DNA from: Ancylomarina euxina
GTDB lineage: Bacteria > Bacteroidota > Bacteroidia > Bacteroidales > Marinifilaceae
Length of the DNA stretch: 64,000 nt
Assembly (NCBI RefSeq): GCF_003863355.1
Contig: NZ_QQWG01000017.1
Coordinates: 1 to 64,000 of the forward strand
Direction: 5' to 3'
This document shows, one piece after another, positions 8,269 through 16,314 of the stretch. The position numbers and the translations under genes were made by a program. The notes under the pieces are model-generated. The model ran no database searches. It was given only the letters and a program-made list of their open reading frames with translations, and had not been told where the DNA came from. Each line of letters begins with the position of its first letter. The first letter of the stretch is position 1.

Positions 8269-8712
8269 TTAACACTAATTTCCACTAATGTTTTTATTAT
8301 GAATAGTGATAATAAGTTTAAGCAAGAGTGCTATGATATTGTTGGTTTATGCATGCTTGTACATTCTGAATTAGGTGCTGGATTTTTAGAAGGTGTATAT
8401 CAAGAAGCCCTAGAGATTGAATTGGTTAAAGCTGATATAGATCACATAAGGGAATGCCAAATCGAGATTAACTATAAAGGTGTTATACTAGATAAGAAGT
8501 ATTATTCTGACTTCTTGTGTTATGATGAGATCATAGTTGAACTGAAGACTGTGAAATCTTTAGATGATAATCATATGGCACAACTCATGAATTATATGAA
8601 GGCCACAAACAAAAAAGTTGGTTTACTTGTTAATTTTGGAACTAAGAGTTTAGAATATAAGAGAGTTGTATTTTGAGAAATAATTAGTGCCCATTAGTGT
8701 TAATTAGTGGTT
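8260..8712 (+). mobile_element. GxxExxY element, intact copy 3 with clear terminal inverted repeats
   Basis: Best-preserved copy: the left end 8260-8289 and the right end 8683-8712 are 30-base inverted repeats that agree at 27 positions, the outer 20 without mismatch. It encloses one gene (8299-8676) and overlaps the 3' end of rfbD. I see no obvious target-site duplication and no transposase, so mobilisation would need enzymes in trans or recombination. Confidence 0.6.
8299..8676 (+). CDS. GxxExxY protein (PD-(D/E)xK nuclease-like)
   Basis: A 125-residue paralogue of the gene at 4287. The GxxExxY motif is Gly28-Glu31-Tyr34, and the presumed nuclease residues are Asp71, Glu81 and Lys83. All are intact, and the N-terminus aligns with the other copies (KQECYDIVGLC), so the gene is probably expressed or only recently inserted. 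Function is unknown for the family. Confidence 0.88.
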   Translation: MNSDNKFKQECYDIVGLCMLVHSELGAGFLEGVYQEALEIELVKADIDHIRECQIEINYKGVILDKKYYSDFLCYDEIIVELKTVKSLDDNHMAQLMNYMKATNKKVGLLVNFGTKSLEYKRVVF

Positions 8713-8745
8713 CTGTTAAAAATTTTAGATGATATGATATGATAT

Positions 8746-8782
8746 AAAAATAGCCCAACAGTTATAAAACCATTGAGCTATT
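8746..8782 (-). terminator. terminator of the superoxide reductase gene
   Basis: Read on the minus strand, a 10-bp stem (AATAGCTCAA / TTGGGCTATT, one G-T pair) is followed by TTTTTAT. It lies 20 bases past the gene at 8802. Confidence 0.65.
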
Positions 8783-8801
8783 ATCTTATAATGAAAGTAG
8801 A

Positions 8802-9197
8802 TTAGGCCTCTACAGCAACTTTTTCTACTTCAACAATTTTCTCATCTGAATGCCAAAGACCATGCTTTGTGCAGAAAGCAGCAGCAGTCAACTTCATTTT
8901 TTTACCAGGAACGATATAGAAATCGACCTCAGCTTGATTTGGCGTGCTACCAAGTGCACCAGCAGTGAAGTTAGTTTGAGCTAACATGTTCTCTCCATCC
9001 CAAAGTTGAACCCAGGCAATATAATGATCGAAATCATCAGGATGTGGATAAGCATCACCAACTTTTACTTTTACAGTAAACTTTTCACCAGCCTTAGCTG
9101 AATCTTCGCAATGTAAAAATGCTGAGTGACGATCGATATAATCTTTTTTTCCTTCTCCTTCGATTGTTGTAATATCCTGGTATCTATTGATTTTCAT
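8802..9197 (-). CDS. superoxide reductase (desulfoferrodoxin/neelaredoxin family)
   Basis: Reduces superoxide to peroxide at a mononuclear iron centre in the cytoplasm. The 131-residue single-domain form lacks the N-terminal Cys4 desulforedoxin domain, as in neelaredoxins. Candidate iron ligands are visible: His24 or His29, His52, His58, and Cys109 with His112 in CTKHGLW. HPDDFDHYIAWV and FTAGAL are family signatures. It is followed upstream on the same strand by a peroxiredoxin that would dispose of the product, a sensible pair in an anaerobe or microaerophile. Confidence 0.9.
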   Translation of the reverse strand: MKINRYQDITTIEGEGKKDYIDRHSAFLHCEDSAKAGEKFTVKVKVGDAYPHPDDFDHYIAWVQLWDGENMLAQTNFTAGALGSTPNQAEVDFYIVPGKKMKLTAAAFCTKHGLWHSDEKIVEVEKVAVEA

Positions 9198-9255
9198 TTT
9201 TGTTTCGTTTTTTTAGTCACTAGTAATTAGTCACTGTTGTTTTTTTATGATTTCT

Positions 9256-9293
9256 TTTAACAATGTTAGACTATAGTCGTTTAACAATGTAAG
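9256..9293 (-). promoter_or_regulatory. direct repeat with central palindrome ahead of superoxide reductase
   Basis: TTTAACAATGT occurs twice (about 9256 and 9280), flanking the palindrome GACTATAGTC (9269-9278). The arrangement lies 60-95 bases ahead of the start at 9197 and could be an operator. No known regulator consensus was recognised. Confidence 0.3.
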
Positions 9294-9332
9294 TATTTTA
9301 CTTTATAGCCATAGAACAATATAGCTTCTTTT

Positions 9333-9965
9333 TTACTTGTCGCTTAGGTATTCCGAAACGCCTTCTTGAGTAGCTTCCATTGCTTTTTCACCCTTACTCC
9401 AGTTTGCAGGACAAACCTCACCGTTCTCTTCGAAATGTTGTAAAGCGTCAACCATACGGATGGCTTCATCTACACTTCTACCTAATGGTAAATCGTTAAT
9501 GACTGAGTGACGAACGATTCCTTTTTTGTCGATAAGGAATAAACCTCGGTAAGCTACAGGAGCACCAGATATGACCGCATTACCTTCTTCATCGTAATCG
9601 TAGTCTGCAGCTAAAACACCAAAGTTTTCAGCAATAGTTTTAGAAAGATCAGCTACCAATGGATAAGTCACCCCTTTAATACCACCTTTGTTTCTCTCCG
9701 TGTTTAACCATGCAAAGTGAGAGAATTCTGAGTCTACAGAACAACCCACAACGGCAACATTGCGTTTTTCAAATTCCTCAAGTTTATCCTGGAAAGCGAT
9801 TAGCTCTGTTGGACAAACAAAAGTAAAGTCAAGAGGGTAGAAGAAGAAAACAACTTCTTTTTTGCCTACAAATTGGTCCAATGAGAAACCTTCAGTGATT
9901 TGATTTCCGTTTAATACTGCGTTTGCCTGAAATGCAGGAGCTTTTCTTCCGATTAATGATTGCAT
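9333..9965 (-). CDS. typical 2-Cys peroxiredoxin (AhpC/Prx1 type)
   Basis: Thiol peroxidase of 210 residues. The peroxidatic Cys51 is in FTFVCPTE, the resolving Cys185 in EVCPANW, and the GGIKG and C-terminal EYL segments resemble the GGLG/YF features of overoxidation-sensitive Prx. The C-terminal tail rules out the one-Cys type. No ahpF reductase is adjacent, so thioredoxin is the likely donor. Its own well-formed promoter lies at 10012-10043, about 50 bases upstream. Confidence 0.94.
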   Translation of the reverse strand: MQSLIGRKAPAFQANAVLNGNQITEGFSLDQFVGKKEVVFFFYPLDFTFVCPTELIAFQDKLEEFEKRNVAVVGCSVDSEFSHFAWLNTERNKGGIKGVTYPLVADLSKTIAENFGVLAADYDYDEEGNAVISGAPVAYRGLFLIDKKGIVRHSVINDLPLGRSVDEAIRMVDALQHFEENGEVCPANWSKGEKAMEATQEGVSEYLSDK

Positions 9966-10011
9966 TGTATTTAGATTTTAAGATTTATGACTCTTTTATT
10001 GTTTATGCTTA

Positions 10012-10043
10012 CAAATGTATAGAGGGAGACTCTAACAGCCAAA
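10012..10043 (-). promoter_or_regulatory. Bacteroidota-type promoter of the peroxiredoxin gene
   Basis: Read on the minus strand, TTTG (10043-10040) is followed after 20 bases by TACATTTG (10019-10012), matching both the -33 and -7 consensus. The predicted transcript start is about 40 bases ahead of the ATG at 9965. Confidence 0.6.
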
Positions 10044-10227
10044 TTATATTAATCAATAATCTTTATCTCCATATCGAGAAATTTAATGCACGATGAGTAC
10101 CAGTATGATTATGAAAACGATTAAAAATTAGAACTCCTTAAGCTAGTGAAATCATTGTGAAAAGGAAAGACATATTTCCTGATTTATAACTAGATTTGCG
10201 AAATCTTTGAGAGTCTTCAATTTTCAG

Positions 10228-10251
10228 ATCGCCTTTAGACATAAAGGCGAT
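10228..10251. promoter_or_regulatory. perfect inverted repeat ahead of maeB
   Basis: A 10-bp perfect stem (ATCGCCTTTA / TAAAGGCGAT) with a 4-base spacer, 87 bases before the malic enzyme start. No T-run follows in either direction, so it is more likely an operator or leader hairpin than a terminator. A second small hairpin (CCCA/TGGG) lies at 10302-10314. Confidence 0.45.
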
Positions 10252-10337
10252 GTATACTGAATATGAAATGACTTTAGAAAGATTTTCCAAACTTAAAATC
10301 GCCCATCTATTGGGTAAAAACAACACACAAGAGAGTT

Positions 10338-12605
10338 ATGTCAAAACAAAAGTCAACTGACGCATTAAATTATCATTCGGAAGGACGTCCAGGGAAAATT
10401 GAAGTGATCCCTACAAAGCCTTACAGAACTCAACGTGATTTATCTTTGGCTTACAGTCCGGGAGTTGCAGAGCCTTGTCTTGAAATTGAAAAAAATCCTG
10501 AAGACGCCTATCGTTATACAGGAAAAGGAAACCTAGTTGCCGTTATTTCTAATGGTACCGCAGTACTAGGTCTTGGAAATATCGGAGCTCTAGCTGGTAA
10601 GCCAGTTATGGAGGGCAAAGGATTATTATTTAAGATTTTCTCTGATATTGATGTATTCGATATTGAGGTCGATGAGACGGATGTCGAAAAATTTATTCAA
10701 ACCGTCAAGGCGATTGCTCCAACTTTTGGAGGAATTAACCTTGAAGATATTAAGGCTCCTGAGTGTTTCGAAATTGAGGAGAGATTGAAAGCAGAATTGG
10801 ATATCCCAGTGATGCACGATGATCAACACGGAACGGCTATTATTTCAGCAGCAGGTTTATTGAATGCTCTGGAAATAGGGAAGAAGAAGATTGAAGATGT
10901 AAAAGTTGTCGTAAATGGCGCTGGTGCAGCTGCAGTTTCTTGTACTAAATTATACATTTCATTGGGTGTGAAGCCTGAAAATGTGGTGATGTGTGATAGC
11001 CGAGGTGTTATCAATGCTAAGCGTACTGACTTGAATAAGCAGAAGAAGCAATTCATCACTCAAAGAGATTTAACAACTTTGGCAGAGGCTGTTGTTGGAT
11101 GTGATGTATTTCTAGGTCTTTCTGTTGGTGGATCTATGACAAAGGAGATGGTTTTATCTATGGCTCCGAATCCGGTTGTATTTGCACTAGCGAATCCAGA
11201 TCCGGAAATTGGCTACGATGAGGCTATGGCCGTTCGTGACGATATTGTAGTGGCTACAGGTCGTTCGGATTATCCTAATCAGATTAATAATGTATTGGGA
11301 TTCCCTTATATTTTCCGTGGTGCACTAGATGTAAGAGCGACTGCGATTAATGAAGAAATGAAAATTGCTTCGGTTCATGCTATTGCTGAGTTGGCAAAAG
11401 AGCCCGTTCCAGAGTCGGTGCATGCGGCATACGATGAAGCGAATATTACTTTTGGTAAGCATTACATCATTCCTAAAGCGATGGATCCTCGTTTGGTTTC
11501 GCGTGTAGCTGTAGCAGTGGCCAAGGCAGCTGTTGATTCAGGTGTCGCCCGTAAGACGGATATGGATTGGGATGCTTATGCTGAGGAATTGAAGTTGCGA
11601 TTGGGAACTGAAAATGAATTGCTTCGTACGATCTTTAATAAGGCGAAGAAAGCACCTAAGCGTGTGGTATTCCCTGAGGCAAACAACTTTAATATTCTTA
11701 AGGCAGCTCAAATTGCACTTCACGAAGGAATTGCACAACCAATTTTATTGGGGAATACCGAGAATATTCAGCGATTGGTGAAAGAGAATGATCTGAATCT
11801 TGAAGGTGCGGAAATCATCGATATTCGTTCGGAAGCTGAGCGTGAGAGAAGAACACGTTATGCAGATATCTTATGTGCTAAGTTAGGTCGTAAAGGATTG
11901 GTACATAAAGAGGCGGTTGAGAAGATGTTCGATCGTAATTACTTTGGTGCAACTATGGTTGAGGCAGGTGATGCTGATGCTTTTATTTCAGGGTACGCAA
12001 CTCGTTATTTCGAAACGTTAAACATTGCTGAAAAAGTAATTGGTAAGGAAGAAGGAATGAATTCGTTGGTTGGGATGAATATTGTGATGACTAAAAAAGG
12101 ACCTTTATTCTTTGCAGACACCACTGTGAATTCTGAACCGACCGAGGAATCATTGATTGATACAACATTGATTACTGCTCGTGCTGTTAAGAAATTCAAT
12201 CAGGAACCAGCAATGGCGATGTTGTCTTATTCGAATTTTGGCGCCGTAAAAACGGGTAGTCCACAACGAGTTCACAATGCCATTGAATTCTTGCACAAGA
12301 ATCATCCTGATTTGGCTGTTGATGGCGAGATGCTATTGAATTTTGCAATGGATAAGAACTTGCGCGATGCAAATTTCCCATTCAATAAGCTTAAGGGTAA
12401 AGATGTGAACACACTTATCTTCCCTAACTTAAGTTCTGGAAATATTGCTTATAAGTTGATGCAAGATCTTGATGATTCTGAGAATATCGGACCAATTATC
12501 TTGGGAACAGCTAAGCCTTTTCACGTTGTACCAATGGGTTGTACGGTGCGTGAATTGATTAATATGACTGCTATTGCAGTTGTTGATGCTCAAGAAGAGA
12601 AGTAA
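10338..12605 (+). CDS. maeB: NADP-dependent malic enzyme with phosphotransacetylase-like domain
   Basis: Oxidative decarboxylation of malate to pyruvate with NADP reduction. The 755 residues match the MaeB hybrid form. The malic domain (about 15-160) contains YSPGVAEPC and HDDQHGTA. The NAD(P)-binding domain (about 165-400) contains [10 protein letters not shown] and SRGVI. A PTA/PTB-like domain spans about 430-755. In known MaeB proteins the C-terminal domain is regulatory (acetyl-CoA sensing) and usually not an active acetyltransferase. It is a single gene with a structured leader. Confidence 0.94.
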   Translation: MSKQKSTDALNYHSEGRPGKIEVIPTKPYRTQRDLSLAYSPGVAEPCLEIEKNPEDAYRYTGKGNLVAVISNGTAVLGLGNIGALAGKPVMEGKGLLFKIFSDIDVFDIEVDETDVEKFIQTVKAIAPTFGGINLEDIKAPECFEIEERLKAELDIPVMHDDQHGTAIISAAGLLNALEIGKKKIEDVKVVVNGAGAAAVSCTKLYISLGVKPENVVMCDSRGVINAKRTDLNKQKKQFITQRDLTTLAEAVVGCDVFLGLSVGGSMTKEMVLSMAPNPVVFALANPDPEIGYDEAMAVRDDIVVATGRSDYPNQINNVLGFPYIFRGALDVRATAINEEMKIASVHAIAELAKEPVPESVHAAYDEANITFGKHYIIPKAMDPRLVSRVAVAVAKAAVDSGVARKTDMDWDAYAEELKLRLGTENELLRTIFNKAKKAPKRVVFPEANNFNILKAAQIALHEGIAQPILLGNTENIQRLVKENDLNLEGAEIIDIRSEAERERRTRYADILCAKLGRKGLVHKEAVEKMFDRNYFGATMVEAGDADAFISGYATRYFETLNIAEKVIGKEEGMNSLVGMNIVMTKKGPLFFADTTVNSEPTEESLIDTTLITARAVKKFNQEPAMAMLSYSNFGAVKTGSPQRVHNAIEFLHKNHPDLAVDGEMLLNFAMDKNLRDANFPFNKLKGKDVNTLIFPNLSSGNIAYKLMQDLDDSENIGPIILGTAKPFHVVPMGCTVRELINMTAIAVVDAQEEK

Positions 12606-12776
12606 TATGATGATCGATGAACGATTAATAATTAGTGATAATACAGAAGTTATTTCTGACCTTTTGTGAAAATTTGTCTTTATTAGTTTTATGAACTGAT
12701 AGTTGATTTTGATTCTCTAGAGGTTTTAAAAAATCATTTATTATCATTGATAATTAATCATTAACAAAAATAATAG

Positions 12777-12810
12777 AATGAGTCTCCTGATATAATTGGG
12801 AGGCTCATTT
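12777..12810 (+). terminator. possible terminator after maeB
   Basis: A stem (AATGAGTCTCC / GGAGGCTCATT, one G-T pair) followed by a short T-run, about 170 bases after the maeB stop and 42 bases before the next gene's ATG. Confidence 0.45.
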
Positions 12811-12852
12811 ACTCATTTACAAAATAACACATTCATTCATTTACTAAAGCTT

Positions 12853-13458
12853 ATGTCTGTAATCTACGCCCTTGATTTGATAGGAACTTTTGTTTTTGCA
12901 ATCTCAGGAACTCTTTCAGCTGCCAATAAGAAACTCGATTTGTTTGGTGCTTTCTTTACTGGTTTTATAACCGCGATTGGTGGTGGAACATTGCGTGATT
13001 TGATATTGGGAAATTTCCCGGTAGCATGGATTTCTGATTTAAATTATCTGCTTGTTATAACGCTTGGTGTTATTGTAACCTTTTTGTTTAAGGGAATGAT
13101 TATGCAACTAAAGAAAACCCTTTTTCTCTTTGATACAATTGGAATTGGTGTCTTCACAATTATTGGGATAGAGAAAGCTATTTCTTTGTCAATTCATCCC
13201 GCATTAGCTATTATTATGGGCTTGTTCTCTGCCGTAATGGGTGGGGTTATTCGCGATACTTTATGTAACGATATTCCTTTGATATTCAGAAAGGAAATCT
13301 ATGCAGTGGCCTGTATAGTAGGTGGCTTATTGTTTTTATTTTTAAAATATTTGCAAGTTGATTCTACGGTTAATCTTTTTGTAACGGTCATCTGCATCAT
13401 CGTTTTCAGGTTGGTCTGTATTCGGTACAAGTTAAGCTTGCCTGTTTTGAAATATTAG
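12853..13458 (+). CDS. TRIC/UPF0126 family membrane protein
   Basis: A 201-residue inner-membrane protein with seven predicted hydrophobic segments arranged as two repeated halves. Each half carries the family hallmark: GGGTLRDLIL near residue 45 and MGGVIRDTL near residue 132. Members are described as glycine-transporter or TRIC-type cation-channel homologues, and the substrate here cannot be told. The frame is open from 12796 inside the preceding hairpin, and ATG at 12853 is the natural start. Confidence 0.88.
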   Translation: MSVIYALDLIGTFVFAISGTLSAANKKLDLFGAFFTGFITAIGGGTLRDLILGNFPVAWISDLNYLLVITLGVIVTFLFKGMIMQLKKTLFLFDTIGIGVFTIIGIEKAISLSIHPALAIIMGLFSAVMGGVIRDTLCNDIPLIFRKEIYAVACIVGGLLFLFLKYLQVDSTVNLFVTVICIIVFRLVCIRYKLSLPVLKY

Positions 13459-13466
13459 GAATAAAA

Positions 13467-13496
13467 AAACGAATCTCTGAAGATTCGTTTTTTTTT
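13467..13496 (+). terminator. strong intrinsic terminator
   Basis: Stem AAACGAATCT / AGATTCGTTT with a CTGA loop and nine T's. It separates two convergent genes, and the A-run on the other side lets it serve the minus-strand gene at 13501 too. Confidence 0.85.
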
Positions 13497-13500
13497 GTAC

Positions 13501-13902
13501 TTAACTCATCGAGATGAGGTTGTCCAAATCGATGTATTTACTTGCATCATCTCCAAAGCCTTCGACATCTTTATCTGTGATTCGATACGTGCATTTCTCC
13601 CCATAGATTCCAGAGAACAGTATTTGCATTTCCTTATCTTCTTCATCTTGCATAATGATGCCATAAAGATTTTTATGAACCTTCTTTTTTTTAAGAGTCT
13701 TATTACAGGATGGACAGAACATATTTATTTTTTCTCCTTTCTCAACATTAAAGGAGGGGTGTTTCAATACGGTATAGTCACCCAGTTTCATACTTAAAAG
13801 AAGAATTCCTGTTTCTTTTTGACTATTTTTTGCAGCAATAATGATTTTATCGCCAACATTTAAAAAGCTTCGACAGTGTGGACAAATGTAATTTGCTTTC
13901 AT
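13501..13902 (-). CDS. hypothetical protein with two CPxC zinc-ribbon knuckles
   Basis: 133 residues, no signal peptide. Cys pairs CPHC (residues 7-10) and CPSC (63-66) probably bind one zinc as a split ribbon, with a beta-rich insertion between them. The acidic C-terminal part (DEEDKEMQILFSG) is unlike known enzymes. I do not recognise a named family. Cytoplasmic, monocistronic, convergent with the TRIC gene. Confidence 0.7.
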   Translation of the reverse strand: MKANYICPHCRSFLNVGDKIIIAAKNSQKETGILLLSMKLGDYTVLKHPSFNVEKGEKINMFCPSCNKTLKKKKVHKNLYGIIMQDEEDKEMQILFSGIYGEKCTYRITDKDVEGFGDDASKYIDLDNLISMS

Positions 13903-14157
13903 AAGGCTTCATTTTTAAGTTTTATTCCAATAGTTTGCTGCTACTTATAAGAGTTCTGAATTCTATAAATAAGATAAGGCGAAAAAAGCAGAAAGTCAAT
14001 AAATAATAGACTTCAATGTGTTAACAGATTACATCTATAGATTTGAATATTATTTATGTGTAGGAAAATATTCAGAATAAGCTAGGTATAAATTTTTAAA
14101 ACCTTAATTATTCATCTATATTTGAAAATATCATTAACGATTCTTTAATACACATAA

Positions 14158-14535
14158 ATGCTTAAATTAATCATCTCAATCATTCGTTGGCTTGCACGAT
14201 TCCTAGGGGTGTTTCTATTCCTGTTTTTTGCATGGTTCGCTATAGAATTTGGTATCGATGATCCCTCTCATATGAGTCCTCAATTGCTTAAACTTTTTTA
14301 TACGCATATGCTCATGATGTTCGCTTTGCTGATTGTTTGGCGATACGAATTGCTTGGGGGTATTATTTTAGTTATAGCGTATTCTTATTTTTCTATAATA
14401 AACCATACTTTCTGGACCAACCCCATTTATCCCATCTTCTTTTTTATTGGATTACTACATCTTTTTTCGTGGGTTTTCCGCTATGGCGTCAAACTAATAA
14501 GGGGCGGTTTTCTTGTTCGCTATTTATTTCGCTAG
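14158..14535 (+). CDS. small four-helix membrane protein
   Basis: 125 residues, unknown family. Hydrophobic segments are predicted near residues 9-29, 46-62, 65-83 and 88-106, with a basic C-terminus (RYGVKLIRGGFLVRYLFR). A TATATTTG box at 14117-14124 is a plausible -7 element about 35 bases upstream. No neighbour suggests a role. Confidence 0.6.
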   Translation: MLKLIISIIRWLARFLGVFLFLFFAWFAIEFGIDDPSHMSPQLLKLFYTHMLMMFALLIVWRYELLGGIILVIAYSYFSIINHTFWTNPIYPIFFFIGLLHLFSWVFRYGVKLIRGGFLVRYLFR

Positions 14536-14653
14536 TTTCTTTTATCGTTTTCTTAAGAAGATGACTTGCAATTTATTTCAGGGGCAGTGATAAATCAATC
14601 ATGACATTTTCGTATAAATTTTTAAATTAATATGTAGGCTTATCTTTTTTTTC

Positions 14654-14661
14654 TAATTTTG
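14654..14661 (+). promoter_or_regulatory. candidate -7 box of the double adenylate kinase gene
   Basis: TAATTTTG fits TAnnTTTG and lies 38 bases before the ATG at 14699. The -33 box is not clear. Confidence 0.35.
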
Positions 14662-14698
14662 ATCGCTAAACAAGGATAACAAACATTAATATCTACGC

Positions 14699-15868
14699 AT
14701 GTTAAATATAGCACTATTCGGCCCTCCGGGTGCTGGTAAGGGAACTCAATCTAAAATGCTGGTTGAGAAATACAATCTGGCTTATATCTCTACAGGTGAT
14801 ATTCTGCGAGCAGAAATTGCTGAAGGTAGTGAGCTAGGTCTTCAAGCTAAAGATATCATTAAACAAGGAGGTTTGGTTCCTGATGAAATCATTGTTCAGA
14901 TTATTGAGGAAAGAATAACCTCTAATACTGAGGTGAATGGTTTCTTATTTGATGGATTTCCTCGTACCACTGTTCAGGCTTATATTTTAGAAGGCTTATT
15001 GCTTAAACTGAATACTAAACTTGATTGTATGTTGAGTTTGGAAGTTCCCAACGAACATTTGAAAAATCGTCTTCTTAAGCGTTCTCAAACTGAAAATCGA
15101 TCTGATGATACCGAAGAGGTTATCAATGTTCGAATTAAGGAATATGACACTAAAACAGCTCCTGTTGCTGAGTTTTATGAAGAAAAGGAAATTTATCATC
15201 CTATTGATGGAATGGGAGATGTTGAAGAAATTTTTGGACGATTAACTTCTGTTGTTGATCAGACTGTTGAGCGTTCATGGATTAATATGGTTCTTTTAGG
15301 CCCTCCAGGTTCTGGAAAAGGGACTCAAGGTCGTATGTTGGCTAAAAAATTCAATTTGGTTTATATCTCCACTGGTCACCTGATGCGTCAGGAGATTAAG
15401 AAAGGAACTGAAATGGGGATCAGTGCCAAGGAATATATTGAAAAAGGAGATATTGTGCCAGATGAGATTGCCATTAAACTGATTGAACGTCAGATTAAAA
15501 CTCATCCTGATGCCAATGGTTTTATTTTTAAAGGATTCCCTCGTACCATTGTTCAAGCCTATATTCTTGATGGCCTATTAAGAAAAATGCAATCGACAAT
15601 TACAACAGCTTTGGAACTTGAGGTTTCTACTTTAGAATCGATTAAGCGTTTAGCAGCTCGGGGTAAGACATTTAGTCGTAGAGCTTATGATGCGGATACC
15701 GACATTATTATTCACCGCTTAGAGCAATACGAAAAGCGTAGTTCTAAAGTAAGTGAATATTACGATAAGCAAAATAAAATTAGAGTTGTAAATGGTGTTG
15801 GAAACGAAGAAGATATCTTTGAACATCTTTCTCAATCAGTTAGCGAGGCACTTAAGACAATACGATAA
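14699..15868 (+). CDS. tandem fused adenylate kinase (second domain degenerate)
   Basis: 389 residues made of two complete Adk-like domains (about 1-190 and 195-389). Adk interconverts ATP+AMP and 2 ADP. Domain 1 keeps GPPGAGKGT (8-16), STGD with Asp34, DGFPRT with Asp85, Gln93 and a short lid with RSDD. Domain 2 keeps the P-loop GPPGSGKGT (201-209) and FPRTIVQAY but has His227 in place of Asp in STGD and Lys278 in place of Asp in DGFPR. The usual RxDD lid motif is altered to RAYDAD. Those Asp residues position AMP and Mg in known Adk, so domain 2 is probably inactive or altered. Usual bacterial Adk is about 190-215 residues. A single start is clear. Confidence 0.9.
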   Translation: MLNIALFGPPGAGKGTQSKMLVEKYNLAYISTGDILRAEIAEGSELGLQAKDIIKQGGLVPDEIIVQIIEERITSNTEVNGFLFDGFPRTTVQAYILEGLLLKLNTKLDCMLSLEVPNEHLKNRLLKRSQTENRSDDTEEVINVRIKEYDTKTAPVAEFYEEKEIYHPIDGMGDVEEIFGRLTSVVDQTVERSWINMVLLGPPGSGKGTQGRMLAKKFNLVYISTGHLMRQEIKKGTEMGISAKEYIEKGDIVPDEIAIKLIERQIKTHPDANGFIFKGFPRTIVQAYILDGLLRKMQSTITTALELEVSTLESIKRLAARGKTFSRRAYDADTDIIIHRLEQYEKRSSKVSEYYDKQNKIRVVNGVGNEEDIFEHLSQSVSEALKTIR

Positions 15869-15891
15869 GTAGCCCATGCAACTAAAATATG

Positions 15892-15926
15892 AAATCCTGA
15901 TTCTTAAGAATCAGGATTTTTCTTTT
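15892..15926 (+). terminator. terminator after the adenylate kinase gene
   Basis: A perfect 28-bp palindrome (arm AAATCCTGATTCTT) with a T-rich tail to 15926. The stop codon of the convergent VOC gene lies inside it. Confidence 0.8.
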
Positions 15927-16287
15927 TAAATTCGATCAGTTCTATAGGTGCGCCATTGTGCCTAATCATGGCGACTCTCACGTCATCCATCGGCGAATTG
16001 GGCTCTGCTAATAGTTCAAACTTATGTTTTTCCAGTTCATGATCTAAATCATTAACCTCAAAAGCCAGATGTGGGACTGATTGAATAAGCTCATGCATGG
16101 GACTATCAGAGTCAAATCGCATCCATTCTATACCAAAAGGGCTTTCAGAAAATCCAGAGATGTAAAATTTAAATTGAGCTAAATAACGTTCATTGGGCAT
16201 TTTTATTGATGTAGGAATACCCAAATGATGATATTTCCATCCCCAATCTTCCGTTACTTTGGGTAATTCATGCTCTTTTCTTGTCAT
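15904..16287 (-). CDS. VOC-superfamily (glyoxalase/bleomycin-resistance-like) protein
   Basis: 127 residues with the betaalphabetabetabeta module pattern: KYHHLGIPT near the start, VPHLAFEVNDLDHEL in the middle and APIELIEF at the end. Possible metal ligands are His21 or His22, the His of PHLAFE and the terminal Glu of IELIEF. The activity cannot be predicted. The neighbour at 16315 lies 27 bases downstream on the same strand, but a functional link is not evident. Confidence 0.72.
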   Translation of the reverse strand: MTRKEHELPKVTEDWGWKYHHLGIPTSIKMPNERYLAQFKFYISGFSESPFGIEWMRFDSDSPMHELIQSVPHLAFEVNDLDHELEKHKFELLAEPNSPMDDVRVAMIRHNGAPIELIEFKKKNPDS

Positions 16288-16314
16288 CTTGAAATTACTT
16301 GTTTATGTTGACGA

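Noticed and set aside
10138-10326. 62-codon minus-strand frame ahead of maeB
   Set aside because: It spans the maeB leader hairpins, lacks a ribosome binding site and has no recognisable features.
13495-13797. 100-codon plus-strand frame opposite the zinc-ribbon gene
   Set aside because: Antisense to the frame with two CPxC motifs; it begins in the terminator.
14337-14564. Plus-strand frame overlapping the small membrane protein
   Set aside because: Frame-shifted shadow of the gene at 14158, whose hydrophobic pattern and start are better.
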